64,000 bases of DNA from Cladopsammia gracilis (GCA_022457155.1 JAJGOT010000198.1:1182501-1246500); one strand, 5' to 3'. Counted from the stretch's first letter, positions 32,214 to 44,866 are shown. Notes: generated by a model not told the origin, from the sequence alone. Numbers and translations: made by a program.

Positions 32214-35087
32214 TTACATGAAACACAATAAAATCACACACGGTAGCAATATACAAAGGATATAAATCGCAAAGCAGAGCCGTTTCCCTTAAATGATCAT
32301 TACTTCCTCCTAGACGTCTCCTAAAACGAAAAAAAGTGGAAAACATGGTTGTATTTTAAAATAATCACAGCAAACAAGGCTATGGCATTCAAGACAAAGG
32401 TTACCTTGCAGAATATCTAACCAAAATTTGTCAAAGTGAAGCGATCGATGAATGTCACATCAGCTGCATCAAACTAACCATCGATGGCTCATAAATCCAG
32501 CAACCGAGTCTTGTTACAGTATCGTTTTGTTTTACAACGATATCGCTTGCTTTTATAACGATCGAAGAAACCAAGCAAGTCTTACACCATCAATCGAGCA
32601 GAGGAAGGTCTGGAACGAGTCAAGCACCCCTCCCCCCAACAAATTTTTTGCGTGACAAACATTGCACCATAGACGTGTCCTGGCGTGTTCTTGAGTGTCG
32701 GAAGCTACCAATTTGGCTTTACTTGCTTCAAATATTTAATTTATTGCTTCCCGATTAAATTCACGCTCGTCTAATACTTTCCAAACCATAATTTTTTGCT
32801 GTTACATTTAAAAAGACTATTTTTAAAAGCAATGAAATCATTACTAATATGCCATGCATTTCATAGTCCATAATCCACAAAGGAGGATATTACCATCTTC
32901 CCGGCATGCACTTCAAACAAACTATATTATCAAACGGCGGCGACCTGCAAGCAGCTCATTTTACACAGACGCCGTTGAGGTTAGAAGTCAGTTGGTCGAA
33001 GCGGAAACCTTTTAAAAGAAATTTACTGTTACCTATTTATTATTTTCTTCGCTTTTACAGAATATCTTCCATTTCAGGTTATATATTCTAGAAACTAGTT
33101 TGTTTTCAAGGCCGCTTAACTTCTCAGACAGGCCGAAATCCTCGAATTTTCGATTGGCGTCGCGTGGTGGACGCGTGACGAAATCTCCTCATACATTCGT
33201 GGAATCAATAAACTTTTCACCATTCGAAAACAATGCCGGCTTAAAATAGAAGAAATATCCGTATTTGCTTGCCTTGACCTATTGAATCTAATACGCGCGA
33301 ACAGAGCTTGTGAAATTAAATTCCTCGCTCACAAAAAGATAAAACCAGTGTATAGCTAATCAATTTCAACTCAACTAGGATTTATACACAACACGCGACT
33401 GTCCTGCTGTGTCTACTGATCTGTTTATGGTTTTGTTTATATTTTTAGTTCGAAATCAACCGTCGCTTTTCTCGCTATTTTCTGACCTTTTTGTGGTACG
33501 AGTACTAATCATTTAGCTTTATTCGAATCGAATCGGACCGCAAATGCAAATAAATATTCTCACAAACGACACGCCGCTTGGAGCTTACCGGACTAGTCAC
33601 TATCAATTCAACGCCGATAAAAACAGACAGCCACCGAAATAGATCATATTCACCTTCAAAATTTGGGATTAAATTGGAGTCAATTGGGTTTTCGCGAAAG
33701 TTTAAGACTTGAATGACTGGATTTGGGTATTATTTGGCTTTTGACTCCACTTTTTTGTTTCGATCCAAGCAACTTAAAATACGCCTCTGCGAAGACGGCA
33801 CACAGACATGGACGACAACAGTCAAACAATGTCACGATTATTTTTTTCATCGGGTCTACTCCATCTAAGAAAACCATTTCCTGGACCATTATTTATAGGG
33901 TAATAACGTACTTATTGTTTTCTTGCCATGCCTTTAATTTAAAGCAAGGAAATCCATGTGCAAGTTTGACTAAAATAAAATACGTAAAATACGTACGGTT
34001 CTACCTGAAGTCATTCACCCGAATTTTACCCAAAGCACGCTGGGAAGATGGTAATGTCCCCCTTTATAATCCACAGAAGTCCACTCCAGAGGTGTAATAG
34101 CAAAGAACAATCCCGTTTTCCCGTGTTTTTCTATTTTTTTTTTTTCGCTAAATAAAGTCTTGAAATTACTCAATACAGGCAGCGAGGACTGCACAAAGGC
34201 ATTGTAAAGAATCGGTAGTAAAATTTGAAATGAATTAACAATATGCTTACGAGCGGGAAAGAATCGTTTTGCTCTTTAGCCTCAGGAAGGCTCGACCTAA
34301 AAATAGCTCTTATTTCTACAGAATCTCGACAAATTCGTTCTCAAGTCCCATGTTGTGTACAAAAACAACGTTCACCTCGATGGGAGAAATACAGGATTGG
34401 CTTATACACCAATAAGACCAAATCACGGAAAATGTATGTCATGCGCATGCGCAAGATGCATTTATCACGTACCATAACAAAACCAGCAATTTTTCTAAAG
34501 CAACAAGACGATGAGAACCCGCATGTTTCTAAGAATTATCTCTTGCACGTAATACGCATCTGTGTACAGCACGTTTCTATTTTAAATTGCTTTTACAAAA
34601 AACTCTACCACAAGGAAGCCGCCGATTCGTCTTTGCCTTAGTGTAGTGTGGGTTGGGGTTGGCGGCCTTGCGCCGTGACCGCGTGACGCTGCCGTGACGT
34701 CGTTTTGATGGCATTACTGATTACGTCATTTCTGAAATAGGTACGGTGTTGGCCGCCCGGGGCAGGTGACAAAAAAGAGGGTATTTTAAGAAACCCTCTG
34801 GTACCCAGGGTAGTTCGCTACTGAAGTCTTTGTGAATGAGTGCAATGTTTGTCCGCATCTCGCTGGGGATCTAATATGACGCGTCTATTTTTATGGTAGC
34901 ACTAGTTATGATTATTTGCATATGCTGTAGACTGTTGTCAACGTGAACATCAAAATATTGTGGTCATTTTTTTTACACATCAAAGCGAAGTTTCGAGAAG
35001 TTGTAACGGTGGTTTCGAAACCTCTGCGATATCGCGGCGACAAAACGCGCACAAATCACCGCTAAGGCGCGACAAAAGTTGTCCTAG
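32214..35087. other. Long intronic region, no gene seen
   Basis: Frames at 33723-34097 and 34243-34641 lack family motifs and splice context. A degenerate piece of the GGCCCGTTTACAC MITE family lies at about 34985-35085. Confidence 0.4.
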
Positions 35088-35660
35088 GGCCTGTTTATAT
35101 GGTCTCGGGTACCCTCCCCCCCCCCACCCCCCCCCCCCCCCGAGACAACTTTGCCGAGTGTTTATATGAGAAATGTTGTCTCTGCTGACCGAGTCAAAGT
35201 TGACCCTACTTAAATATTCACAACGCTGCGTAAATATTCAAATCCAAATACAGCTATCGTATACCTGTTGTTTTGACTTTGTTTCATTCATTCGATCACT
35301 GTGGGCTTTGCTGATTTACATTTTACTTCTTAAATGCGAATTTGTGTTCTTAAACCCAAACACTTGGCTTTACGTGACACGCAGAACGCCATGAGTTGTC
35401 CTGGGTTGGCGAGCCAAAGTGTTTACATGAGAAAAATGTGTCCCGCCTGCAAGGGGTACCTTACCTGCTGAGGCGAGACAACTCGCCCAACCGAGTTGAC
35501 TCGCCCCCGAGACGAGTTCTCGATTCTCATGTAAACGGTTGGTTGAATTTTTCAAAGAAATAAGTGAAAAGTTAGCTCGACCAGGGTACCTCGGGGGGAA
35601 AAGTTGTCTCTTACCCCTTAGAGAAGCGCGGAAATAGTATCAAAAATCGCCTTTGATAAC
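35088..35660. mobile_element. MITE-like segment with C-rich end
   Basis: Repeated GAGACAACT, GTTTA(T/C)ATGAGAA and GGGTACC motifs occur in both orientations. A C-rich run lies at 35106-35141. Ends not resolved. Confidence 0.4.
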
Positions 35661-36053
35661 AGGCCTCAGTGTAGCGAGCACACTAATGCGTTTCGTTTGA
35701 AAACGCATACGTTTTGATGCGTTTTCGCCTATCGTCCACACTAAAACGCCCGAAAATGCTGGTGAAAACGGAGAACTTCGAAAACGGTTTCAAAAGTGGA
35801 GACTTTTGAAAACGCATCGTTTTGAAAACGCTTCGTTTTTAGTGTGGACAGGTGAAAACGGAGACTTTTGAAAACGATGGAGTAAAGAGCGTCACATGCC
35901 ATCGGTTCCAGGCCAAATCGGAGCATCTATCACCTTTAACACATGCGCAATCCCCGGTCCCAGTCGTTTTCATCGTTTTCGACCGTTTTAGTGTGGACAA
36001 GCTAGTGAAAACGATGCGAAAACGCTAGTGTGGGCGAAATTATTTGGGGCCTA
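35661..36053. mobile_element. MITE with AAAACG-rich subterminal repeats
   Basis: AGGCC..CACACTAATGCGTTT at the left and the complement CGCTAGTGTGGGC..GGGGCC at the right. GAAAACG(G) recurs more than ten times. Related in style to 48396-48853. Confidence 0.65.
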
Positions 36054-36531
36054 AGAGAATATTCCCGGACAATATTGCTGTGTTGTTGACGTTTCCTATG
36101 ATTATCTTTCACATCACATCGATTTAAATTTGAATCTCTTAAAACAATAAAGTTTTGACTTAATTGAAAGGTGTTTACATTCTTTACGCTTGGCCGCTCA
36201 CAAAGTTATAACAGTGAAACCTTTCAATTTTATAACTCGATTCTATTAAGACCGCATTGCTTACCGGTATTTATGCTCTTTCTGTTTTACTACCGAACAA
36301 AATAGAACTTATCCACATCGATTGTTGTTTGGGTGCGGGGAATTCAAGAACCCCCTCAGTCTCCTTTTAGTACTGCGAAATAAAAATTTTTAAATAAGCA
36401 GTCCATTTCTGTAAATTCTCCTCTTCTCTACAATGTATCTTAACTTATTATTGCCAATGCTGGGGCTTTTATCAAGCGTTTATCAGTTGAATAGCCCGCC
36501 TTGATACATGGCATACAGTTCCACGTGTAAG
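36054..36531. other. Spacer, nothing recognised
   Basis: No frame or repeat boundary seen. Confidence 0.4.
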
Positions 36532-36691
36532 AGGCCCTGCCAGGGTAAATTCCGACAGGCGACATGTAGACTGCTAGCTGTCCCTTTTCAGTCAATCGAG
36601 CGGGCGAGCTGATCACGAAAACAAGCTCGGTGAGACTGGAGCGACAAATTCAGACAAGCGACACGGGACCCCTCCCCCCGTGGCAGGGCCT
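36532..36691. mobile_element. 160-bp hAT-like MITE
   Basis: Termini AGGCCCTGCCA and TGGCAGGGCCT, with an exact 8-bp duplication CGTGTAAG (36524-36531 and 36692-36699). Confidence 0.75.
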
Positions 36692-37510
36692 CGTGTAAGA
36701 ATTTCGGTTTCGATTTCATAATGGCAATAGCGCTGCGCACAAATACTAAAAATAGGCAGTCTGTGACTGCATGTAGCTAACTGCGCCTGCTATTACTTAG
36801 ATTATCGTAGGATTTCCTGGCCCGCTAGCACCCCCCCCCCCCCCGCCCCGTGCCCCCTGGATTTCCAAGCCGAGAGACCCCCCTCTCCTGCCCGGATTTG
36901 CAATAAATTTTTGGAAGCCCTAAATTTCCAGGTAATGAAAAAAAAATACATGTTATCGCATTTAGGAGATTCTGTTTTTAAAATTTTCAAAACCGTGGTG
37001 ACGAGTGCTATAAATTGGTGAAACATTTTAAAAATAAATATTGCGTGAAGCATCATGACCCCCCCCCCCCCCCCCCCCCCTTCGTGATTGCAAGACTAAA
37101 TCGAAGTGAAATTCTTCTAGTTCCTAATAACTGCTTTGATTTTGCCATGTATTAGTTTTTATCGGCTTCATAGTTTTTTCAAAGTGTTGTCGCAAACACA
37201 CAATATTTCCTTGAATGAAAATGTCTTTCCCTTGAATAAAAGAGGAACGCTTATCAGAATTCAGTGATTTTCTGCTTCCGGAAGGCTTAGCGATTTGTTT
37301 ATCCTAATTGCAGCGCTAGCGCCGGTCTGCGAATTATACTATAAACATCACAAAATAATATTTAAATTCAGCAACCTACTTTATTATATCTAGTGTTTTC
37401 TAAAATTTCTGACTTTTCATGTGTATATAGAATGCCAATCTTATCCGTAAAGATGATTCGCATAATGTTTTCGTGAATCACTAAAGCAAACCGCTATTTA
37501 ATTTAATTAT
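36692..37510. repeat. Spacer with poly-C tracts
   Basis: Poly-C at 36831-36844 and 37058-37080. No gene. Confidence 0.6.
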
Positions 37511-38410
37511 GTACCAGTCAATTCCAAGACTGCCCATCCCCCCCCCCCCCCCCCCCCCCGGGCATACCCCGGGCATTTGACGAGAGGTTAGCTCCGCATG
37601 GTTGGGCATTTGACGTGAAACGAGGCCCGACGGGGCGGGCATTTGACTTCAACAAAAACGTTGGACAGCGGTCGCAAGGTAAAAGATTTCATAATCTATT
37701 CTTTCCGGTTCCATGTGTCTGTTGACACGTAGTTAATTGTGCATTGTTTTTTTCAAATATTTTATATTTGGAAATCAGATCAACGGACAAAAAAGGAAAG
37801 TGACTAAGCAAGATCTTTGTTTACATTTAGTATTTCGAAACAAATGTTCAGAAGTTGCAATATCGTTCTATTTTATTCGCTGAAACTAAATCTAGCTATA
37901 TATAAACAACAGTCAACAGCACAAGCAAAGATTGCAAGATATTTAAAGTGAACATGAAAGATAATATACGATTTATATGTTGGTCGAATTCAAAACCACA
38001 ACTGAAATAGCGGCATGCATCGTACAGCGTACGTGATCTCACCTCGAAAACCATCCAGATCGGCTAAAAATTGTTTTGACTTCGCAAATAGCGTTTAAGA
38101 ACAACTTCAGATTTTACATACAGGCTCAAATGTAATTGACAACTTCACAACGTAGTATCAAATTTCCCAACTAACTTGGCAACTGGCGCGGCCAAAGTAA
38201 GCTGAAATCCACTGTAACTAGTTACTTTAATCCCTCCTTGCCCGGACGGTGGGGCATTTGACGCTCTGTGAAGCCCTGCCCGGTGGGGCATTTGACCGTA
38301 TAAACTGCCCACATAGTGGGGCATTTGACAATTTTTTTTAAAAAAAGTCAAATGCCCGGGGGCTTGCCCGGGGGGGGGGGGGGATGGGCGGTCTTGGAAT
38401 TGACTGGTAC
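37511..38410. mobile_element. 900-bp inverted-repeat element with subterminal repeats
   Basis: Starts GTACCAGTCAATTCCAAGAC and ends with its reverse complement; ATTAT flanks both sides (37506-37510, 38411-38415). GGGCATTTGAC units repeat at about 37570, 37608, 37638, 38250, 38285 and 38320, as for transposase-binding subterminal repeats. Poly-C/poly-G runs lie just inside both ends. No transposase frame. Confidence 0.75.
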
Positions 38411-38599
38411 ATTATATTTACTAGCGCGCCTCTACCGTGATTATAATTGGCTTCATGAAGAAAACATTCGAAGAAGTTTGATCGCAATTTGCACAAGAAA
38501 CGAATTCTCTCAGTTGAAAGTTTTATTCAAATATCTACTAGTTTAGTCTCAAGAGCAAAACGCGTCAAATTATGAAACTGTCGGCCACGCAAATTTGTT

Positions 38600-40435
38600 C
38601 AGCCACAGGACACCCAAGCGTAATGTTTGCATATTAATGATATTTGAAAATATAAGACATTGTATGGAATTTCGAATTGAACGTTTTAAGCAATATATAA
38701 AATCAAAATTGCTGAATAAAATCGTTGAAACATTTACTGGTGTCGTATTCTATCTTTATACAGTGTTTCTACGCTATTTGAACGATGTTTAGTCCATTTA
38801 TCTTACCTTGTATAATATAATGGAAAGGAAGGAGAGTTCGGTCGCTTTCGGCGTTCGACACGTGTCCACAAATGGATCATTTTTCGCACAAAAATAGGTG
38901 CTGTTTCCATTCTGACTGGTCCTCCTCACAGTAGAATAAAGTTAAATTGCATTTCTTCGAACAACTTGAACATCCTTTGTTGATTATGACGAACAAGCCG
39001 CTCCACAAAATCACATAGCACTGCAAAATAGGCGCCAGAGAGCGTGAAGAACGGAAGAGACCACGGATGCGCGGTCAACACTGGGTACCAGAGTAAAATC
39101 AAACCCTACAGGGAAGGGCATGTTCAATTTTGTCAACCTGTCATTTTTGTTGCGCCTACCACCCGGTGAGGACCAAGTTGTCACTCTGCTTATCATGCTT
39201 TCGACATTAAAACGGCCTCTTGAAGAGGAGGAGACAAGGAAGAAAAGATGGAAAAAGCAGAAACGGTAAAATGTCAATTGACATTTTACTGTTTTTACTT
39301 TTTTGTGAAAACGTAAACCGTGCAACTGAATTGTGCTTTGTTACTGTTGTGAAACACGCCATACGCTATTCGAGGTAAAAGCGTGCTTTTTCTTTACAAA
39401 AATTAATGGAATTTTATATCGGTAATTAAAATGCTATATTAGTAAAACAAAAAAACATTTGCACATGGGTGCCTGAAATTAATTTTAATTTATCAGATTA
39501 TATTTGCGCGTTATGACATAAAAACAAACACATTCTACAAAAAGCGTGTCCCACCGGAACGGTTTCTTTTGTTTTCCTCGATTTTTGCACGGGCTAATTT
39601 TTGTTTTTGACTGTAGTGCGACCAGGCCCTTATTACATAAAGAAAAAATTTAATGTCTTGCAAAAGCGTAAGAGCTGCGGGAAGAGATGAACCCAGCTCA
39701 ATGTAAATGTAAATGTTGGTAAATGTTTTACTTACCAATTTCTAATAGACGTAAAGAAGGAAACAGATACACGGTCCGTTTTCCGTCGCTTCTTCCTTGT
39801 CTCCTCCTCTTCAAGAGGCCGTTTTAATGTCGAAAGCATGATAAGCAGAGTGACAACTTGGTCCTCACCGGGTGGTAGGCGCAACAAAAATGACAGGTTG
39901 ACAAAATTGAACGTTCCCTTCCCTGTGGGGTTTGATTTTACTCTGGTACCAAGTGTTGACCGCGCATCCGTGGTCTCTTCCGTTCTTCACGCTCTCTGGC
40001 GCCTATTTTGCAGTGCTATGTGATTTTGTGGAGCGGCTTGTTCGTCATAATCAACAAGGGATGTTGAAGTTGTTCGAAGAAATGCAATTTAACGTTATTC
40101 TACTGTGAGGAGGACTAGTCAGAATGGGAGCAGCACCTATTTTTGTGCGAAAAATGATCCATTTGTGGACACGTGTCGAAGGCCGAAAGCGACCGAACTC
40201 TCCTTCCTTTCCATTATATTATACAAGGTAAGATAAATGGACTAAACATCGTTCAAATAGCGTAGAAACACTGTATAAAGATAGAATACAACACCAGTAA
40301 ATGTTTCAACGATTTTATTCAGCAATTTTGATTTTATATATCGCTTAAAACGTTCAATTCGAAATTCCATACAATGTCTTATATTTTCAAATATCATTAA
40401 TATGCAAACATTACGCTTGAGTTTCCTGTGGTTCA
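38600..40435. mobile_element. Large foldback, two ~650-bp arms
   Basis: 38600-39250 and 39788-40435 are near-identical in reverse complement, shown by matching 60-odd-codon translations in both arms. The spacer is about 540 bp. No family domain. Confidence 0.85.
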
Positions 40436-40869
40436 GCATCTGGCGAATTTCTCGCTCGACCGACTGTGGTCAAATTTTCTAAATATTTGTCAAAAGCCAC
40501 TAATAAGACAAAGAAACGGATGTTTCTTACAAAGTAAATGGACATTAAAAAATATGACTTTCTTTACCGTAGTTTTCCAGGAATGATTGAAAATTCTTAG
40601 TAAAGTCTGCCGCTTCGAGTATAAATTCTGAAAGAAGACATGTCCTCACTTGTGACAAATTTCATCGCTTTCAGCTCTCAAACCACCACTACAAAGGCAT
40701 AAAAATCTTCTAAAGGACTTTTTCTTTCCATTTCGAAGTCTTAAAAGGCGTGCTTTCATTCCGGTTATGCAAAATGGACGTCTACAAAATGGAAGCGTGG
40801 AGTTCATGGGCGGCCATATTTGTTAGAAATCTGATAGTCTTCTCTGAGTGAACATTCGATTCGGGCCAT
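40436..40869. other. Spacer, nothing recognised
   Basis: Short chance frames only. Confidence 0.4.
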
Positions 40870-41045
40870 TCGAAGCAATCCTCGACAAACGTTGAACAAC
40901 CGACGAGGTTGCGAAGCTATCCTCGACAAACGTTGAACAACCGACGAGGTTCCAAAACATTAAAGGAGTTAACATCGGGGAATATCGGGTCAACATCGGC
41001 AGAGTTCGTTATATCGGGTCAAAATCGGCAGAGTTCGTTACAATC
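40870..41045. repeat. Short tandem repeats (41- and ~32-bp units)
   Basis: ATCCTCGACAAACGTTGAAC..CGACGAGGTT occurs twice. ATCGGGTCAA(C/A)ATCGGCAGAG with TTCGTTA occurs twice after it. Confidence 0.75.
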
Positions 41046-42695
41046 GACTCTATCCATCAAACCGATAGCATAGTAGCTACTCGCGCAAGCGCAGTAGCTA
41101 CAAAAATAGATAGACCCCCTATGTGACTCAGACAAAGTTTGCTGTCAGCTCAAAGGCTTTGTATGAGCGGGATGTGTTTTAGATACGAAAAATCGGTAAA
41201 ATTAGCGGTAAACGTGATTTGAATGTCTTTGGGGCTTCAAATCTAATAAATAAAAGGCAATGTTACATTCGGGAGTGAAAAACTGATTCAAGAAATTTAG
41301 ATTTTGGCCTAAAATTCAATAAATTATGCGACGAGGCTGCACAGTGAAATCCGATCATCGGACTTCCAATCTCTTAGCTCTCATGCGATCAGAAAACATT
41401 TCACTTTTTTCGTCCAAAATTAAGCCTAAAGTAAATTGTTGTATTCTCCTTGTATGACTAAGATGTGTGCATCACTAGCTTGGATAAAGATGCGTAAATA
41501 GGTTCCAAATGAATCAGTATATGTATTTGATACAAATACCGTTTACGACCCGCGAATATGAGGGAGCAAAGGTCCAGAGAATGACAAATCCTGTCTTTGC
41601 GTATATATTCTAAGGGATGCTGAATATATACTGTAACGCTTGGGGAGTATATAGGCCGCAATTTGGAAAATTAGAGAGCTGCTTATTCTCGAGTATTCGT
41701 CCAACGAGTATAAACTTTTCTGTTACTATACCGCTGCGGTCGCATAAACAACATAAAAATAAACCTATCCTTTCAGTGGAGCAATGGACAGATTATCATT
41801 TCTCTTCACAATTATTGAAATCTGCCTTTTATTTGCAATGGATCCCTTTTTTTTATAACTGCTTGGTTCAATATGCTACGTTTCGATACGTTTCTAACGG
41901 CTCGGCTGTATAAAACTACAAACCATTCAGACAATAATATTGCCGCTCTCTATCAATTCTTTGCATTTTCACCTAAGTTTGAGATGTTCCAAGAATAATG
42001 TTTAGGTTTTCTATTCAACATTGACCCGGGTGATCGATTTCCTTGCGAAAATATCGATAAAAGCCGCATCAAAGTGTTCGCCAACACCACTTTCCCATAC
42101 AAAATTATTATGCAGGAGGAGTTTGTTTGTCTGAGTCACAACGGGGGTCAAAAGTCTGTGACGTCATTTGTGCGCAGCGCTATTCAGTAATATCAGGTCC
42201 ATTCTTCGATGTCCTGATTAATTCACCTTCGTTTTCGCTCTAATTTCCACGCATTTGGGCATTCAAAATAGTTAATAAGGAATAAAGGCAAAACTCAGAC
42301 GACATTTTCCGAAACTAGCTAGTACGAGGCAATTTAGAGGCTTCAGTTCAAGAAAGAGCCCATGGTTGATTAGAATCACTGTCGAATTAAAGCATAAATA
42401 AATGTATTTATAAAATCGCGGAATCATACAGCCTAATATAATTATGTCCATTCCTTGCAAGACGACTGTTGGTCGTACGTAGCCTCGTATTTAGTCAGGT
42501 ATTGAAAGCCTTACTGCCAATTTCTTCGTTTAAAATAGAGAATTATAACTGTAAAAATTAAATGGTTAATAATAAATTAAATTTAGTATACGAATTGGGA
42601 GCGTCTGATAGCAATTGTCGGTTCTTTTCTTACACGAACCGATTAGTGCTGATTTAAATTTCCTTTTTCCTTCACTAAAACCCTCAAATTCGTAC
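41046..42695. other. 5' part of the first intron, no gene seen
   Basis: No convincing frame or repeat boundary. Confidence 0.4.
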
Positions 42696-42855
42696 CTTGG
42701 ACATCTCGGAAGGTAATGACTGCTTGTCTACCGTCGATGTCGATTTCCTTCACGTCGCCACCTCCAGAGTCTCTTGTGGATTGAAAGTATATTACGAGAT
42801 CTGCTTTGGTTGTACCTTTTGGAATTCCAGTGACTAAAATCCGTGGACTTTCCAT
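42696..42855 (-). CDS. Exon J: start of the PARP14-like RRM-array gene
   Basis: ATG at 42855 gives MESPRILVTGIPKGTTKADL, then 'YFQSTRDSGGGDV' and 'QAVITFRDVQ', an RRM cut after its third strand; donor GTACGA, phase 1. Exon I (phase 1) supplies the missing helix and strand. An upstream in-frame ATG at 42876 is possible; the closer one matches the usual short N-terminus before a first PARP14-type RRM. The cytoplasmic or nuclear role (RNA or ADP-ribose biology) is known for the family and not shown here. Confidence 0.6.
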
Positions 42856-42969
42856 ACTTTTTTCCGCTTTGATCAAGGACTTTCATAAAACTTTTTCTTT
42901 TAGATCCCTCGACCGTTGCAGACAGACGGAAATGCAACAAATTTGTCCTTTCTCTTGGGCTTCTAAAAT

Positions 42970-43070
42970 CGAGGGACTGGACTGGACTGGACTGGACTGG
43001 ACTGGACTTGTAAAACGCGGACTTGTAAAACGAGGACTTGTAAAACGCGGACTCGTAAAATGCGCTAATA
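42970..43070. repeat. (GGACT)n and 15-bp tandem repeats upstream of exon J
   Basis: Six to seven GGACT units, then ACTTGTAAAACGCGG-type 15-mers four times. They lie 120 bp upstream of the proposed ATG, probably in the 5' UTR or promoter. Confidence 0.8.
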
Positions 43071-43423
43071 CTTCTCTTTATTAAAACGATCATCGTTTAT
43101 ATAGTGATCCAATAATCAAAAGCACCAAAGGTGATTAACTTAACATGACATTTCAACAACAGTAACAAACAAAAACATTTAGCGCAACAATAGCGCAAGG
43201 GGATTTTTGATCCTGATGTCAGTTAAGGTCAATGTGTTTCGTTTCTGTCACATGCCAATATGCTTGACTTCCCATATATTTACGTTTTTGTGTAGTCAAG
43301 AGGGTTTTCTTTAAGAGCGATACGTTCTTTGAACATGTAAATCTTCTGCTCGCAATGGTGCTTAAACCTGTAGTAAACGTGGGAGCGCAGTAGTCCCATA
43401 CGAGGCAGAACAGGGCCCGTCCA

Positions 43424-43835
43424 TTAAAGTGCCCCTATGATCAAATTTTTGATTTTCATTTTTTTACATTTTCGTGTACAGTTAGACTTTCTTACTCATC
43501 TTGCCAAATTTCAATCCATTACGAACATCAGAAGTCATTTTATTTTAACATTTATTTCTGAGAATTTACGGCCGCCATTAATCAACCTTGTTCCAAGGCT
43601 TGGTTGCGAATGGGAGAAAGTGACGTCAGAGACTCAAACATACCTCACGGGTTGAAATTATAATAACAATAAGTATTGGAAATCACGCGAAAAGCAACAA
43701 AATCTTTGGACTTGTTCTTCGTGCAATTTGATGTTCGTAATGGATTGAAATTTGGCAAGATGAGTAAGAAAGTCTAATTGTACACGAAAATGTAACAAAA
43801 TAAAAATCAAAAATTTGATCATAGGGGCACTTTAA
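43424..43835. mobile_element. TTAA-flanked MITE with ~100-bp inverted ends
   Basis: TTAA, then AGTGCCCCTATGATCAAATT and its complement at the right, then TTAA. Pairing continues through the block containing TCATCTTGCCAAATTTCAAT. Confidence 0.85.
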
Positions 43836-43941
43836 ATGTCATTCAGCAGCTGCATTCAGAGTATAAAAGTGTTGACGAGCCTGCACTACTCCTTCAGTTC
43901 GCAAATAAATTTATTTTCAAGCATTCATAGCTTAGCCTTTA

Positions 43942-44373
43942 CTAGAATGTATATTTTATGGATTTTCCTTTGCGATATGATATGAGGGAAGGCTCCTTGA
44001 AGATTTCTCTCAGATGTGGTTGATTCTGAAAAATGAGCCATTTTCCCATGAGTACGTCCTTTAGTCGGGGCAACGCCGGGTGGTATTGCAATACAAAGGG
44101 CAGTATTTTCTTGTGTGCATTTCTATTTTTCTGTTCTTGTGACGTTTTTCTATCCGAGAATTTGCCTTTTAAGAGGTGTTTTTGCACAGTCCTCGCTGGG
44201 TAACCTCTGTTCTTCAGGCATGTTCCCCTTTGATATAGCCTTTCGTGACGCCTGGTGGGTGACACGAATAGAAATTCATGTATTGAAAGGTCTCTTAGGT
44301 TTGAAATGTGTTCGCACATCATGGGTAGACTCCCTGTGGAATCAGTTTCACCTTTGTACACTTTCATGTCCAA
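43942..44373 (-). pseudogene. Penelope-like element fragment
   Basis: 143 residues. RGTCLKNRGYP then ILPFVLQYHPALPRLKDVLM, then EPSLISYRKGKSIK: the stretch after the RT of Penelope-like elements, before the GIY-YIG nuclease. RT catalytic motifs and GIY-YIG are absent. A fragment of a retroelement. Confidence 0.5.
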
Positions 44374-44414
44374 GAATATAGTTACAATTACAATTACACT
44401 CTCTTTTTTTACAT

Positions 44415-44866
44415 TTACTTTTTTTCCAGAGATTTACTCAGACCAAAATCTGCAAGTTTGCAGACAATAGGGCACTTGGCATATAATTCGGCATAATTCC
44501 CATCCTTTGTGCTGTAATGCTGGTTGGAAACTAAAGTGTTACCGGGCAAAAGGTCTCTGTGAGCGACGTTGTGTTTATGCAGATATTCGTGTTCAGTCAC
44601 CACGTCTCTTGCACATAACAATAACACATCCGCGAAGTGAAATCAAGCTCAGCATCAATAAAATGCACAAAATCTTCAAGATAACTTACTTTTCTGTCTA
44701 GTCCAAAAGGACTAAAATCAAAGCATGAATACTCCATCATCATACAGTACGGGTCTTGACAGAATCTCAAGAATTCCGAAAAATTTCTGTGACCCTTCAC
44801 CGTATTAAGGATCCCGGCTTCCTTCAGAAAGGGGATTAAATCGTTGCTTTGATTCGGCCAACTCAC
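44415..44866 (-). pseudogene. Protein kinase fragment, frameshifted pseudokinase
   Basis: Two adjoining frames make one kinase piece. 44630-44866 has FLKEAGILNTVKGH (helix C) and a hinge-like MMMEYSCFDF. 44415-44627 has FADVLLLCARDVV, YLHKHNVAHRDLLPGNTLV and CKLADFGLSKS. HRD and DFG are present, but the usual Lys of HRDLKP is Leu. One base is missing near 44628. The glycine loop and VAIK Lys are not in the window's frame. It ends at a GTAAAT that could be a donor. Confidence 0.6.

Larger units (their letters stand above)
24676..42695 (-). other. 18-kb first intron of the RRM-array gene
   Basis: Defined by the phase-1 donor GTACGA below 42696 and the acceptor at 24676. It contains a LINE fragment, two nested gene candidates, and many MITEs and foldbacks listed separately. 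Confidence 0.5.

Noticed and set aside
33723..34641. ORFs of 124 and 132 residues on the plus strand
   Set aside because: No family motif, low-complexity AT-rich sequence, and no splice or poly(A) context.
38595..40439. Identical 60-odd-residue ORFs in the foldback arms
   Set aside because: Their similarity follows from the inverted DNA repeat; no codon-level sign of selection is visible.
40870..41045. CRISPR-like spaced repeats
   Set aside because: Only two copies of each unit in eukaryotic sequence; plain tandem duplication.
42728..43093. 121-residue minus ORF with YKSAFYKSS repeats
   Set aside because: Shadow frame of exon J plus the 15-bp tandem repeats.
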